DNA of 37,800 nucleotides from Halocafeteria seosinensis (GCA_001687465.1 LVLI01000052.1:1-37800); one strand, 5' to 3'; shown: positions 22,251-36,226, counted from the stretch's first letter. Numbers and translations are program-made. The notes: generated by a model from the sequence alone, not told the origin.

Positions 22251-23984
22251 GTAGCACTGTGTTGCTTAGCAGCTGCTAGCACCCAGACCTTGTTTGCCCC
22301 CTTACGATACGTATGTGTAAAACATGCGTTCAATTCATGAATTACTTGTCTTTCAACCCGGTGATGTTTGGCATTTGCCATTACACGTAGAAGGGGCTGA
22401 ACTGCTGTAGCAGGCGACGCCAGACGCTTTCTTACCCGCTGAAAGAATAGCTATTTAATTCGAATACTTCGATTTGGTCAATTCTTCATTCGCTCCAGCA
22501 CATCTAACAATATATGTTAAAGAGTTATGGTTTCAACCATTGTATTCTACGTCACTAAGTTCAGCATAGCGATAAACAACATAGGCTCCCTCCTAAGACT
22601 TGCGCAGGAACTTGTATTTCAAATACTTTTGGGGAAAACGTGTATTAGCATTTTCTGTTGCGATATCACCCGCGAAAATCGCAAAACAATTGATATTGCG
22701 ACACGTTTGCCCGCGGACGCGATTTGCGCCGGCAAACAGATGCCATGTTTGCTTTGCAAGAGATTGTGGAGGCATAGCTAGTAGTCTTATACGAAGACAC
22801 TAACTTGTGCGCACTCCATGCACGGCAACAAACAATACCTACGAGTGAGGAAAACGGGAAAGTAAAAGCCCTGTGAAACGCTGGTACTGTCGTATTTCCT
22901 GCAAGTACCCAAAACCAGGATTGACGCCTGCTGTTCCGTACCAGGCACGATGGGCAGCACAGTCGTACCACACATTTGTTTCATTTGCGATGGGATGTCA
23001 ACCTACGTACTTGTAATGCTCTTGTTCCGGGTCTTACCCGCCGAATGCGGCGACTTCTTTCTTGTCTTGGTACTACCATAGTTAATCGTTATCCCTTTAT
23101 TGTTTTGCTATAGGATACCTACATGCAATATGCTCTAGTCTATCACAGAACTGTATGCAATAAGATAGTCTAAGGCTGGGGTGTTACCTCATGTTCAGCT
23201 TTTGAAATCATGCAGCAATTGTCAAAAAAAAAAAACGCCACAGGCTAGTATGTATATAGAATACCTAGCAAGAAACATTCTACTACTAACTAAATATATT
23301 AGCAGCATCTGCCGTTAACGTGCAGCTTTTCAAAGCTGCTTTTGTGAATTTGCTGGTTCGGTCCGGCCGGCGGCTAGGGTGGCAGGTACGGATCTCAGTA
23401 CTGGCAGTACTGTACTGCGTCACTGAACTTCTGGAACTAGTCTGTGCGACCACCCTCCTGCGACCAGTTCCAACGTGTCCTTCGAATCGGCTTCGATGTG
23501 GGAGCAATAGAAGCTCATTATTACCATTAATAGTCCTTTAAAGACGTTCGAGGAATGTTGTAAAAAGTCAGCAACAATACCCTTCGACACTGAGAGAAGG
23601 AAAAGAGGACTACTGTCTTTACTTTTTGATACGGTTTTGGTCTGTTCATTCTCCATAATACCACTGCTTATCGGCTGAAAGTAAGAACACCATTGCATTT
23701 CTCCCAAATGGGAAAGCGCATAAGAAAGGAAGCTCTTAGGGTCAATGTTTGGGGTATAGAGGAAGGTGCAGTTGTGTCGGACTCATGCTTGCTACTCGAC
23801 TTTGAGCTAGCCACAGATGTCGTCTCGGAACCCTTTTTGCTGGCAATGCTGGGAGACAGAGCTTGACTTCGCTTCCAACTTGGCGCCGGGTCGCTTGAAC
23901 ATGTTGAAGTTCTATCTTCTTTCTCTTTGCCGTTGTAACGTCTCACTTGATCTGTTATGCTTTCTTCAGGTCTGACTACTGCAA
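22251..23984. other. 1.7-kb gene-free stretch with A12 tract
   Basis: I see no supportable gene. Open frames are short on both strands and give compositionally random proteins. An A12 run lies at 23224-23235, and a small hairpin, CAGTACT-GGC-AGTACTG, at 23396-23412. The right end must hold the promoter of the giant surface-protein gene. A minus-strand frame (23668-24159) overlaps that gene's start, but no domain supports it. Confidence 0.5.
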
Positions 23985-26900
23985 ATGAAGCCATCAAAGA
24001 CCGGCGTAACCTTATTGTGGTTGCTAGGCATCTTACTGGGAGGAACTCCTGCCTCTGCCGCCGAATGTATTTCCCCTCTTGAGTGGAATGGTGAAGATGT
24101 TTGTTTACTTGGACATCACCTGACAGACAACTACTGCTGTGAATGCAATGTAAGTACATTTTCCTAAAGGAATGCGAACATTGAGATTACTTCTATGCTT
24201 GTAAATGAATATTAATTCTGGTCTTTCAGAGCGGTAAGTTCAATTCGGAAACTTTCTCGGGGCAACAGCTGACTAAAGCAGAAAGTTGCAAACTATGCCC
24301 CGCTGGGCGAAAACAGCCTGATACTGGACAGGATAAATGTGTATCTTGCGTCGCTGGAAAGTATTCTAATGAGGGAGCGAGAGTCTGCAGTCTTTGTCCT
24401 ACTGGAGAATTCCAGAATAGTCCCGGCTCTGAGGATTGTAAGAGTTGCCCCCTAGGGTATAGTGCAAAATCTGAAGGCAATGCGGAGTGTTATGCATGTG
24501 AATCGGGTTACTTTGCGGACGACAGTGGAAATGAAGTTTGTGCAGCCTGCCCAGTAGGGCAATTTACAGAGTCCAAAGGATCCACAGGCTGTAGTAGCTG
24601 CCCTGCGGGCCAGTTTGCCCCAGAAAAGGGCTCCACTGGGTGCACCAATTGCTCTTCTGGAAAGTTTCAGGCCTCCAAGGGATCAGCGTCCTGTGTTGCT
24701 TGTAAGGCCGGACGGTATCAGAGTTCTCCCGGAGAGGATTCATGTGTGCTCATCGAGGCTGGCTATTTCGCACCGCGAGGAGCAGACTCACAATCTGCCT
24801 GTCCTGCTGGGAAGTATGCATCTAGTGGAGGAAGTGTTGATTCAGATTGTGAAGGACCTTGCTCGGCTGGACGGTATTGTACCCAAGATGGATTAACTAG
24901 TCCCGACGCTGGCAACTTATGTCCTGCGGGGCGGTACAGTCGCGAGGGTGAAACAAGCCCTGATTGCACTGCACCGTGTCCAGCAGGTTTCTATTGTCCC
25001 CAAGGAACAGGTAAAGGTTCTTGGAAGAAATGTGGCACGGCAGGTAAGTATTGTCCCGAAGGAGCGTCTAAGCCGAAAGATACACCTGAGGGCTATTATT
25101 CGACTCCTGTGGACACACCATCTGATCGGCGATCCGGCGCGAAGGAATGCCCCAAGGGTTACTACTGCCAAGAGGGCGAACGATTTCCTTGTTCTGAAGG
25201 CCGGTATGGCAATACTCAGGGCATAACGAGCGAGTCATGTACAGGAGTTTGCGACGATGGGTACTACTGCCCTGAAGGCAGTGTTTCACCCCAAGAGCAG
25301 TTCTGTTCAGATGAAAATCCTCAGTATTATTGTGTTGATGGGAAACGAAAGACTTGTGCCTCTGGGTTCTACACACTTCCTGAGAACTCCGATACTTCGA
25401 CACGAACAGACTGTAAACGATGCTCTGAGAAATTTAGCTGTCGTATTGGGCAACGATTTCGAAACACAGTGTGGCAAGACAGTACGTGTGCCTTGAGTAG
25501 TGGAAGCAACCGTATCTTCGTTGATGAAGTCAAAAAACCCGCTTCACAAGACATCGTACTATGGGATCCTTTTCAGGTTCAAGTACAAGTACAGTGGGAC
25601 AAGTGGAAGTACAATGTTGTGTCGGTTACACAAAATGGCCACACCAGAGCAGGAAAGCCTTGCGACGCCGATGTTACTGAGGAAGACTTATTCGACATTT
25701 TGACACAATCGAGTAGTAGAAACTTTGAAGGTATACCCCAAAGGGACGGTCAATTGGTTTTGAATGAGGGTGCTGTATTGGCATCATCTAATTGCGATGC
25801 CTATGATGTTAGAATAGAAGTGGACGCTGAAGAAGCCGTTTATCGAAGCTGTGCAGAGGTTCCGCATGATGGTGAATTTGAAATTGACCCGTTTGAAAAG
25901 GGCAAAGAAAGTAGCTTCTTTGTAAAATGCAAAAATGGTTTCACACGAATAACGAGATACATCGCTAGACACAAATTGGATGCCACTTTGAGCTCCAGCG
26001 GTGAGCACGACAGTGGTTTTCGGAATGGAGATCGACCTTACAGTGTAGACAGAGGTGGTGGCCATCGTTCACTTTACGATATTCCTATCCCCTTTGGTTT
26101 CACTCACTTCAAACTCGAGTCGTTCACAATACGTGCCGCATCCTTTCTTGAAGGCGGCAGTGGTCATACCTCAGAAACTTGGGGTAGCCCTCCAAATGAC
26201 TGGGGCGAATATCATGGAGACTTTGCGTTTGGTTCCCCAGATGACACAGGCCCTGTCACAGGCTACTCAGACTTCTCAAGGTGCAACTCGCATTCTGGCA
26301 CATGCGGATTTGGAGGTAATAATCAGCTCTTTTCCATCAACAATGGACCGAGCACTACGTTTCGTATGTATTGGGGTGAGAGGGGGTGGCAGCATGAGGG
26401 TTGGATTTGGTATGACGGGTACATCTGGGTTAAGAATGAGAATAAAGACGATGACGAAGCTTCGTTTTACAAGAATATTGAGACTACGTCTTGTACTGTG
26501 CAAGTAGCGTTAAAGCAGGATAACACGCCTCCTTTCCGGAAGGCAGGCGTAGACCCAATAATAGAGCTAGAAGCTGAACGAGGACAAGCACGAGGTGAAC
26601 CGGTTGGAGGGCCGTTGAGAAATAACTTTTCTGACCCGGAGGGGGATGAAATGACATTTTCATTGGTAGATTCAAATGGAGATGTGGTTGACAACCCTCA
26701 GCATCCATTTTCTCTTGGTGCGTGCACCGGCCAACTAACCGTTTCTGAACCGGAAACGCTCTTAGAAACGAGTGATACTTCGTTCACTCTATATGTACTC
26801 GTCAGCGACAATTTCCGAAATGAACCGGGAACGGTAACGCAAGAAGTCAAGGTCAAGATTGTTCAGCCGAATAGACCTCCGACTGTCTCCGAGGACCCTC

Positions 26901-29900
26901 CAAGGCTCTATGTAGTCGAAAATGCAGAGACAGGTACACCAGTTTTTCCGGAAAAAGACCAAAATGGAAATGAAATCGAAGTGCTGCTTCACTCAGAATA
27001 TGTGTCCGACCCAGACGGCAATGAGCTAAGTGTCACGATGGATAGCTGCTCTACAGAAACTTTTTGTAAAGCATTCCGTTTGGATGAAGATGGCGCAGTC
27101 CATGTAAAAGACAACCGGTATTTGAAGGAACGTTCCTCCCTTCGCATACCACGTTTTATTCGTGTGAAATACAATGATGGTGTTGCCGATCCAGTGGAAG
27201 CCTCAATACCCGTCCGAGTCAGACTTATTCGCTCGGCACCAGAAATTACAACGACGAAATTTGGAATGGAAGAGAATGCTAAAGGACTTGTGGGAGAACT
27301 CGTTGCCGAAGATGAATCTGGTAGCACATTTGCTTACCATTTGGAAAGCATACGTTCAAATACCCATGGGTTAGAGGAAGACCGCTTAAATTTAACGAAG
27401 GACGGCAACATTACTGTTGAACCGAACGCCGAGTTCAACGTGATTCGCTGTGCTAACGGTGAACGCTGCACATCCTGTGACCGCTACGACGAATGGATAA
27501 GACTCATCGTCGAAGCAGAAGTTATCAATCGCAGGGATAATAAGTTGGGCCCGACAGTGTCTGCTCCCACCGAGATAGAAGTCCGCGTTGTACGTGTAAA
27601 TTCTCCTCCGCATTTTACAAAACCAACAACTTCATTGAAAGTAGTGGAGGGAGAGACACAGACCGTAGTTGAGGATTTATCTCAGTTTTTCTGTGATATA
27701 GACGCACCTTTGGAGGAGACACATCGTCTTTTCTACAAAATGGTTTACTCAAATGAATTTTCGACCAACTTTACCATAGGTGAAACCTCAGGGAGCTTAA
27801 GGACCACCAACGATGCCTCTCTAGACTATGAACGCGTCCAAGAGGGCAAAATCACTGTTCTCGTCAAAGACAATGGATCTCCGTCTATGAGCATAACAGA
27901 GACGTTGACAATATCGGTTGTCGATGTTGCTGAAGCTCCTATCGTACCTCTTCAGCATTTTCAAGTAAACGAAAGTACAACAGCTAAGGACGGCTATTTT
28001 GGAACAATCCATGTCAAGGATGTTGATAAGTTTGAAGGAACCAGTATGGAGTTTGCATCACCGGCGTCTACTTTCGAGTTCGAGCAACTAACGCTGAGCG
28101 ACTACTTCTCCCTGAATAGACAGAATGGGAAAATCAGTGTTGCTCCCGAATATGTTCCGGATTATGAGACGTCCTACCCAGACGAGACAGTGGAATCGTT
28201 GTCGTTCCGTGTCATAGACATTGTGAATAACGTGAGCACCGTTTCAAGTGTGACAATCGAGATAATGGACGTTCGTGAAGCGCCGTTCTTTGAACCCCCG
28301 ATTCAAAACTTTACATTGAATTTCTTTGCAGAGAGGGCTACGTCTTTAGGCAAAGTGGAAGCCACAGATAGAGACTTTGGAGACAGTCTAAAATATTTTA
28401 TGGTGTCCGGTCCTGATTTCTTGTTCCTTTCTGGCTCAGGGAACCTGTTATACTTCCCTGGGGATTCGCTTAATCTCACACTTAATGATGTCGACGATGT
28501 CTACTCTTTTGACGCTCTAGTCAGAGATTCAGATGGACTGCAGGTGACGAATACCCACTTCGTACATGTAACTAATTTACAAACGCCTCCTAGATGGGTA
28601 GGCAGTTCAGAGAAATTCTCCAAGGGAGAGTCCATTACAGTGAAAGTGGATGAACATCATAAGGGAGTTGTTGACGGTTTTTAACTTGAGTGCAAGGATG
28701 ACAATGATCTCGGTATCGGATATCAACTTCTAGGAAGTAGTCCCAACGTGTACGAAGACATCGTTCGTATTCTCAGGGACAAGGGTCAACTGGAAATCCT
28801 AGACCCTGATCGGTTCGATTTCGAAGAACTGGAATCTGTGACTGGAGAATTCATAGTTGCATGCGTCGACAATGCTGGTTTGCGAGTTGAGGGAAGCTTA
28901 GTTCTTCAAATCAGTGATGTAGCTGAAGCACCAAGCTTTTTGGAACTTCCGGATACCCTCAGTTTGCAAGTGAGGGAGGATCGTCCAAAAGAATATGTCC
29001 TACGGGATCTACGTGCGTTTGATCGAGATGCATCTAGTCAGAATAAACTTTCATTTAGCACGGAATTGACTGAAAGCAACGGCGAGTCTACAGATACCTG
29101 TAAATATCCCATTATTCCCACGGACTACAAGGCGATTCGAGATGGGCATGAACTAGTAGCAAACCTGTCGATAAATTGTGTATTGGATTACTACAAACAG
29201 TCTCAATATATTCTGAACGTGAAGGTCATTGATGAAGCCGGACTATCCGATGTTGTAAAGACAACGGTGGGTGTCTTATTTGTGAATACCCCTCCTGAAT
29301 TCGAACAAGATAGTTACAAAGTGTCTGTTTCTGAAAACTCGTTAACTGTTGCCAGCACCGATGCATTTCCCTTTTTTGATCGGAACAAGCAGACAACTCA
29401 TGAGTTTACTGTCATCGATACGGACAGTATGAATGTTTCGTTCCGCTTTCGTGAGAATCGCCTGGGAGTTGATACAAATAGCGCCGGTCTGGATTATGAA
29501 TCTGACAGGACTCATCAAATACGGATTCGTGTTACTGACGAAGAAGGATTGTATGATGAAGCAGATGTGGAGATAATTGTCCAGAACGTTAATGACTTGG
29601 CCATTGAATCTGTCGTTTCAGTGCCTGAAATTCATAGTTCGTCGGGCGAGTCGACAATTCGCTTTGAAGGGCGTGATCTGGGACCGATTTGGCGGGATGC
29701 CCGCATTATGGCTGAAGTCTCTTCCCCTGATAACGCTATGAAAGCTAATACCTTTTGCTCGCGAAATATAGAATCAGACGTTTGGAGCAACACCATCGTG
29801 TCTTGTTCAGTTCCGCCCGGTGTTGGGGGAAATTTACAGTGGACACTTTTCGTCGATGGAGATAGCGTGGTGGCTCCACGTGTAACAGCATATGAAGTCC

Positions 29901-32900
29901 CTGTTGTTACGAAGATTGCGGAGTGGCCAAAGAGTGCATCGACACAAGGAGGGCAACGCTTTAGTTTGCAAGGTTTTGGATTTGGGCCCAAGCTCTTAGA
30001 ATCGGATGAAGAAACGTTTGCCACGCCAGTGAAGGTTGAGTACCGTTTGATCAATGAGGAAAACCGACAAGGCACACTCATTGCCCAGTCATGCAGTGTT
30101 ATGAATGACACCATCATCGAATGCTTGACCAGTGAAGGCGTTGGTACCGGATTTGACTTCCGAGTGACTGTCCCGTCTTCTAACAAACAGTGGAAGCAAG
30201 TTTCTGAATGGGCCTCGTTCGAGTCAATTGGCTACAATGTACCATCCATCACGCAAGTGCATCCCTTAGTCGACATGTTTCCTACTTTTGGTATGATGGA
30301 TGCATTTTTTATCGAAGGGGAAGATTTCGGCCCATCGTTAGAGTTTGTCTCCACGGTTTTACGCACTAACGATGAAGCTTATCAGTTTGCAACAACATGT
30401 ATCTTCGGTAACCATACGACGCTTAAGTGTGCACTTCCAGTAGGTATTGGAACCAATTTTACATGGCATGTGACTGTCCAAGAACAATCATCAGGGATTA
30501 CAGATAGAAGCAACGTCAAGATTGTTTCATACGATCCCCCTGTGTTGGACCGGGTAACTGACATAGCTGGTCGCGAGCCTCAAGCATTGGATACCAAAGG
30601 GGACGAAGTCATTACGCTCCATGGGTCTAATTTTGGTCCTGACATGGGTGAAGGAGAAGGTATTATTGTCCAATATGGGGAGTTGTTAGAATATACCGCT
30701 AAAAGCTGTCGAGTAAAAGAACCGCATCAGAAAGTGGAATGTCTCACCGTTCCTGGAGTTGGGAAAAATCAGAGCTGGAGGATCCAAGTAGGGAGTCAAT
30801 GGTCGAACACATTGGAACGTGTGAGTAACTATAATCCTCCCGTTGTGGCAATGTTTGACCGTCCACTGTCCATTGAAGAGAGTATCCAAAATTTGGCTAC
30901 CAGTGGTAATGAGACTGTGTTCATTCATGGGAGCTTCTTTGGCCCAGCGGGTACACCAATCGATTTAGTAGAGTACGGAAATGAGTTTGAAACCTTTCGG
31001 GCCTCTCATTGCAAAGTCCTGAGTCATGAGAAATTAGACTGTCGGACTGCCCCTGGTGCTGGGTCGGAACATGCTTGGTCTGTCGTCATTGGTGGTCAAC
31101 AATCAGAGCGGGCCACTACTTCCTATGAACCTCCTAAGATTGTTGATGTACCAGGTGTCAATGGAACCGATCCGGCGTGGCTGAGTACGCTAGGGGGAGA
31201 ATGGGTGGATGTTGTGGGTGATAACTTTGGACCTCCAGACTCTGACTGGTTTTTGGAGTCCGTAACGTACGGTGAAAGTGGCATCGAATATACCGCCGAC
31301 GGATGTTTTGTAGTCTCCCATGGGCGAATTCGCTGTCGTACAATTGCTGGACATGGTCAGCGGCATCGGTGGATTGTCACGGTGTTTGGACAATCTAGTC
31401 TCGGTACCCAGGCGTTGACTTCTTACGCGGCTCCTGTCATTCGCGAGATCCAACCCCAACGAGGTCCTACAGGATTTAGCATTTCTTCGGCCAGAAATTC
31501 CATGCCTTATATAACTCTGTTAGGCCATGATCTCGGAGCAAATTTGGTCGACATGACCGATGTTAAGGTTTTGATGGACACTGATGGTTCATTTGTTACG
31601 CTTGCCCTTGAAAGGGAATTAGAGGACTGGAGATATACATTGCAGGCCTTATTGGAACGGCAACAACAAGATCCTTCCAACTGGCTAGAGAATGTCCTGT
31701 CGCTAGGACTAACTAAGAAAGATGTTCATGACTGGATGGATAGCCTTTACACCGTTGATGTTCAACCACAGAAACTGTTTAGCTGGCAGACACTACAGTT
31801 TCAGTTACCCAATGGATTTGGAGCTGACCGTCCGGTCTTCATACAAGTCGGCAAAACGTTTTCTCGCTATGTGCCGTTTGACTACAGAGAACCAAGAGTA
31901 ACTAATGTGGCCCCCTCGATTCCCCGTGCTGGCTCAGACAAAATGAAAGTAACCATCGATGGAGAGAACTTCTGTGCAGGCCCCGCGTGCGGCAATCGTT
32001 CTTGCTGCGGTCGGGTTTTTGTCAATGACGAATTAGTGTTCGTCCCCAAGGAACGGTATAGTCATGAGCAAATAATCATCTTCGTTGAGAGACAAGATCG
32101 CGTAAGTGCTGGACGGCGATCGCTAGAAGGGGACACCAACACCATCAGAATCGGTAATCTAGACCAAAATACCACAACGGGATCTGTGCCTTTCCAACCT
32201 CTCTCGCCTTCTATTGCCGGGCAGCAGAAATATATTACGTGGCCTCCGTTCGCCACTGAGGGTGGAGAAGAATTCAAACTTTTCGACGTCGAAGGTATTA
32301 GCAGCAGTAAGACGTCTGTGGAGATCAAAATAGGAAATAAACCCTGTACCAACGTGACTATTCGGTCGTTCTGTGAATCGAAGAACGGATTAATGGTTGG
32401 TAACGTGAGTTGTCTAACCCCGCCCAACGTTGGAAATGCGCATCAGGTACGCGTGAATGTATCGAAAGTTACATCACCCGGTGGAGAGCTGTTTGTTGAT
32501 TATGCAAAGCCGCAAATATGTGTGGTGGAAATGTTGGATGGAAGTGGGGATGCAACTGGCGAGGTTCTCTTCGTGAACCGGAGCAAACAGTGTCAGGAGT
32601 ACGCTGGACACTCAGGAGCAACAATAAGTGGAATCCCAACCACCGGTGCCAGAGTCCAAATACTGGGGAAGAACTTTGGTTCGTCGAAGCTTAAGTATGA
32701 GACTCAAGTTAGGATTGGTGACCTCTTGGTTGCAAATATTCCACTCGATACTCATGATCATAGAATGATGGAACTTGTTCTTCCCCCAGGTGCTGGGAGT
32801 GATATTGGTGTCACTTTTACTGTGGGCCCTGCGACGAATCTGGATACATTTGTGTTCCGATACCAACTCCCATCTATTGCATCCATCTCACCGCCTAATA

Positions 32901-35900
32901 TTCCTACTTTCCCATGGGAAAGCTATTACTTTTGGATTCAGGGATTCAATTTTGGTCCTCCATCTGGTGAATATGGACAAGGTGGTCCAGCGACATTTGA
33001 ACCAAAGGTAGAAGTGCGGTTCGAAGGCGAGGGGGTTTTGAGCTCCCCTACACGTTGCACGTTAGTAGGCTCCAACCACAGTGTTATCCAATGTAAACCG
33101 CCTATCGGGCAAGGTGACTTGTTTTCCGTCCGAGTGACGGTTGATGGTTTGAGTACTGGTCCCCAACAGGGCGTAGTTTCGTTTCAAGAAGCAACCGTTT
33201 CCGAGATAAGTCAGACTTCAGGTCCCACGAGTGGCAGAAGCAGTAATGAGAATCCGATAATTATAACCCTAAAGGGTGATAACTTCGGGCGGACTGGGAA
33301 TGTCTCTTTTGGGGAGGAACCGCAAGTCGAACTAGTCCATTATTCTCATACGGAAGTTCAGTTTAGGCTTCCGGAAGGATTTGGTACGGATCATCGCGTC
33401 ACCGTTTCACCTGCGTATTGGAGTGCTGGTAAAGGTTCACGTAACATAATAAGCTTTGATTATGATCCCCCAGTTGTTCATTCCGTCCATCGGTTGCAAC
33501 CAGGGTGGCGTAGTCGAAAGAATTGTGATCCATTTCGACGCTGTCAGACATCCGGGAATCGGACCAACTGTATTTTGGAGTTCCCTGATTGCTTCCCGAC
33601 GAGCGGTCAGGTACCGATTGAAGTAAACGGGACAAACTTTGCTCCTCGTGGAGCACCCAAAGAAGTCCATATTGACGGGCGCATTTGCTTGTTCGACAAG
33701 GAAGAGTTCCCCACTCCTGAGGATTTGGATCCTCATAGCACGATAGTCTGTAATTTATTTGAAGGTGTTGGAAAGGATTTACCCGTTACTGTCAGTGTTG
33801 ACTCAAGAACGTCTCCTGAAGAGCAAGGGCGAATCTTTTCGTTCGATCCCCCCCGCATCGATAATGTGAAACCGAGCACTCCAGACGCCGAAGGTGCAAG
33901 GATCACTTTTGGAGGAGCCAATTTTGGTCCTGGAGGCGGAGCTATTGACATCAAACTGGGGAATGTGACATGCGAAGACGCTAAGGTTATTGATCATGGG
34001 GAGGCTACATGTGTTAGTCAAGCGGATGAAGTAGGTGCTAAGAGTATTTCTCTATCCGTAGCTGAACGGGATCTTGTGTTCCCCGAATGGCTGGAAAAAG
34101 TGGTAACCGAATGTAAACGTGGATGGTATGCGTTGAGTGGTGAGGAATGTCTTTTCTGTGAGAACGAAGAACCTGGAGCTGTTTGCCCTGGTGGCGAGCG
34201 TTTCGTGGATAAGACCAAGTCCAAGGAAGGTTGGTGGAAAACGAATGATACCACTCCATCGAACCGCTGCCACGACAAGCGTCAAGATCGAGATAAATGC
34301 CCTGTATTTTTGCCCTGTATCCCCAAGGAGGCGTGTCTCGGAAATAATCAGTGTGTGGAAGGGTACACCGGTTACAGGTGTAGCTCATGCGAAGCTGGAA
34401 CACACTTCCGTACCAATGGCGTATGTAAGGAATGCCCTGAAAATGCATGGTTACTGGGTGTTTTTATGGCAATGGCTGTGGTGGGAGCAGCAGTTGGTGG
34501 ATACATCATAAATTCGAAAGGTATCCGACTTGCCGCCTTTACGATCGGAGTCGACTATTTCCAAGTACTGGCCCTGTTTGCTCGCACTCGAGTTCAATGG
34601 CCATCGACAATGGAGACCACATTACAGGCATTATCGTTTTTCAATTTAAATTTAGAACTTGCAGCACCTGATTGCTACATGCAACCCGCTCCTCCGTATC
34701 AGGTTCGATGGTTGGCAACGATGGGACTACCACTCGCTGTCTTTGCACTGCTGGCGATGATTTATATTTCCCGGTATCTCTACAAACTACTGATACTACA
34801 AAGTCCTGCTTCGCAGAGACACACACACGTCAACGCCTTGATTGCATCGGTTGTAATAATCATGTATATCTTGTACATATTCTTGACTCGAATGACTTTG
34901 GATGTCTTTAACTGTGCGCCAACAGATCCTCCGGATGGGAATTTGTATATGGCAGGTCGAACTGATATTATATGTTGGGAAAGTTCGGTCCACATCAACC
35001 TTTTGTTTCCTCTGGGTGTGGTTACTTTGTTGCTTTATGTTATTGCGTTTCCAGTTTTTGCGTTCTTACTTCTTCGCCGAAACAAAGCAGTCGTCAAGCA
35101 TGATCAAATCTTGCGAGCTCATGGAACGGGGCAGTCAAGGCATGAAAATCCCAATTATGTTTTTCGACGTCGATACCAGAGACTTTATCATTTGTTTAAG
35201 CCGGGAAAGTGGTACTGGATAATCATGATCTTGTTGAGAAAATTCTTGATCGCCTTAACCTCGTTGATGTTTCGTAGTAGCCCTACGTACCAATTGTCGA
35301 TGACGTTATTGGTAGTTTTCGCAGCCTATGTATTTCAAGTCCGTCATCAGCCCTACATGAGTCGGAGTGATTTTGAATCGGTAGTTGATGAGCACGCGCA
35401 GAAAGTTAAGGACGGCGATGAGTTACACATGCTGATTCAAAAGAAAATGGATGAGAACCGGGAACGTAATGCAAAATACCCCAAAGGAAAATCCACCGGA
35501 TGGGATGCCCAGAAAGAAAGGCTCATGCGCGAAAAATCAGGATACATGGTCTCCGAACAGATGATTCGGTACTTAACAGATTTCAATACTGTTGAAGCTG
35601 TGTTGTTGGGCTGTGCAATATTGATTAATCTATCGGGCATTATGTTCTTATCTTCGCGTTTCGCTGGAGAATCTTTGGAATATTATCGTACAGAATATGA
35701 AGCACTTGGTGTTTGCGCAATGGTCGTTGTCGTCTTGAGCGCTGCTTATTTCTTGTTCGTCTTTGGGTACGAACTACTATCTACCTTCTATCCTGAAGCG
35801 GCCATGAGATGTCTTGCAGCGTGTTCTTGTGGTAAGAGCAAAAAGGTGGATGCCTCCAAACTGGGACGCAGTAAGTCTTCAACGACTGTAGACAATGCTC

Positions 35901-36226
35901 CAATGCAAACCCAAATGAATCCGCTGACATATGGTAAGGAGGAAGGCAAGAGCACCGGGGCTAACAATGGGAATGATAGTGATCTTAAGCAACAGTTAGA
36001 AGAAGCTCGCGAAGAAATAAGGTTTTTGAAGAGACAAAGACCGAGTATTCACGGAACGGAGTCGTCTGTTGGGAATCCTTTGCGCAAAGGCCGGATTCGG
36101 CAAGAGTTCTCTCCATATATGTCACGGCAAGCTGCACCTGTTGGGAGAGGACGTGGTCGTGATGCCCGTCAATCCGAAGACGACGTATCCTTTGGCCAGC
36201 TTAGTGCCGTCAGAGAAGTAAAGTGA
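23985..36226 (+). CDS. Giant multi-pass surface protein: GCC2/GCC3, cadherin-like and TIG repeats
   Basis: Exons 23985-24149 and 24230-36226 (80-nt intron, phase 0) span 4053 codon positions before the final TGA. Order: signal peptide (~1-26, cleavage near ASA|AEC); about ten ephrin-receptor-like Cys repeats (GCC2/GCC3; ~71-476, CPAGKYxS-type); an unrecognised region rich in Trp and Gly (~477-820); about nine cadherin-like repeats (~821-1849) with DxD, DYE and PP landmarks; about thirteen IPT/TIG-like repeats (~1850-3340), most with an FGP turn and a paired-Cys pattern; a juxtamembrane Cys-rich segment (34090-34440); eight or nine membrane spans (34450-35790) including VDYFQVLALFA and LSFFNLNLELAAPDC; and a basic tail with a short coiled coil. 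This is an adhesion- or sensor-type receptor layout found in several protists and algae. One in-frame TAA at codon 1540 interrupts it. Whether the intact protein is made is undecided. Confidence 0.85.
28682..28684 (+). other. In-frame TAA inside the giant surface-protein gene
   Basis: The frame stops after GVVDGF and continues in the same frame with LECKDDNDLGIGYQLL. The segment on both sides aligns without gaps to the start of the next cadherin-like repeat (LQVREDRPKEYVLRDL...), with the stop standing for one residue. It is a nonsense base, a sequence error, a readthrough site or, less likely, part of a 57-nt intron (28640-28696). Confidence 0.85.

Noticed and set aside
22527..22803. Overlapping short frames in the 1.7-kb gap before the giant gene
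   Set aside because: They are found on both strands over the same bases, with no domain, signal peptide or splice context.
23668..24159. Minus-strand 163-residue frame across the start of the giant gene
   Set aside because: It overlaps the signal-peptide exon and intron of a well supported gene, is Ser/Lys-rich without domains, and shows no splice or start-codon support.
28677..28696. 20-nt micro-intron that would remove the TAA in the giant gene
   Set aside because: It is far shorter than any other intron here, and its length is not a multiple of three, so it would break the downstream frame.
28640..28696. 57-nt in-phase intron removing the TAA
   Set aside because: The length fits, but donor GTGAAA is weak and removal would delete the conserved first strand of a cadherin-like repeat. 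It is kept only as a stated alternative.
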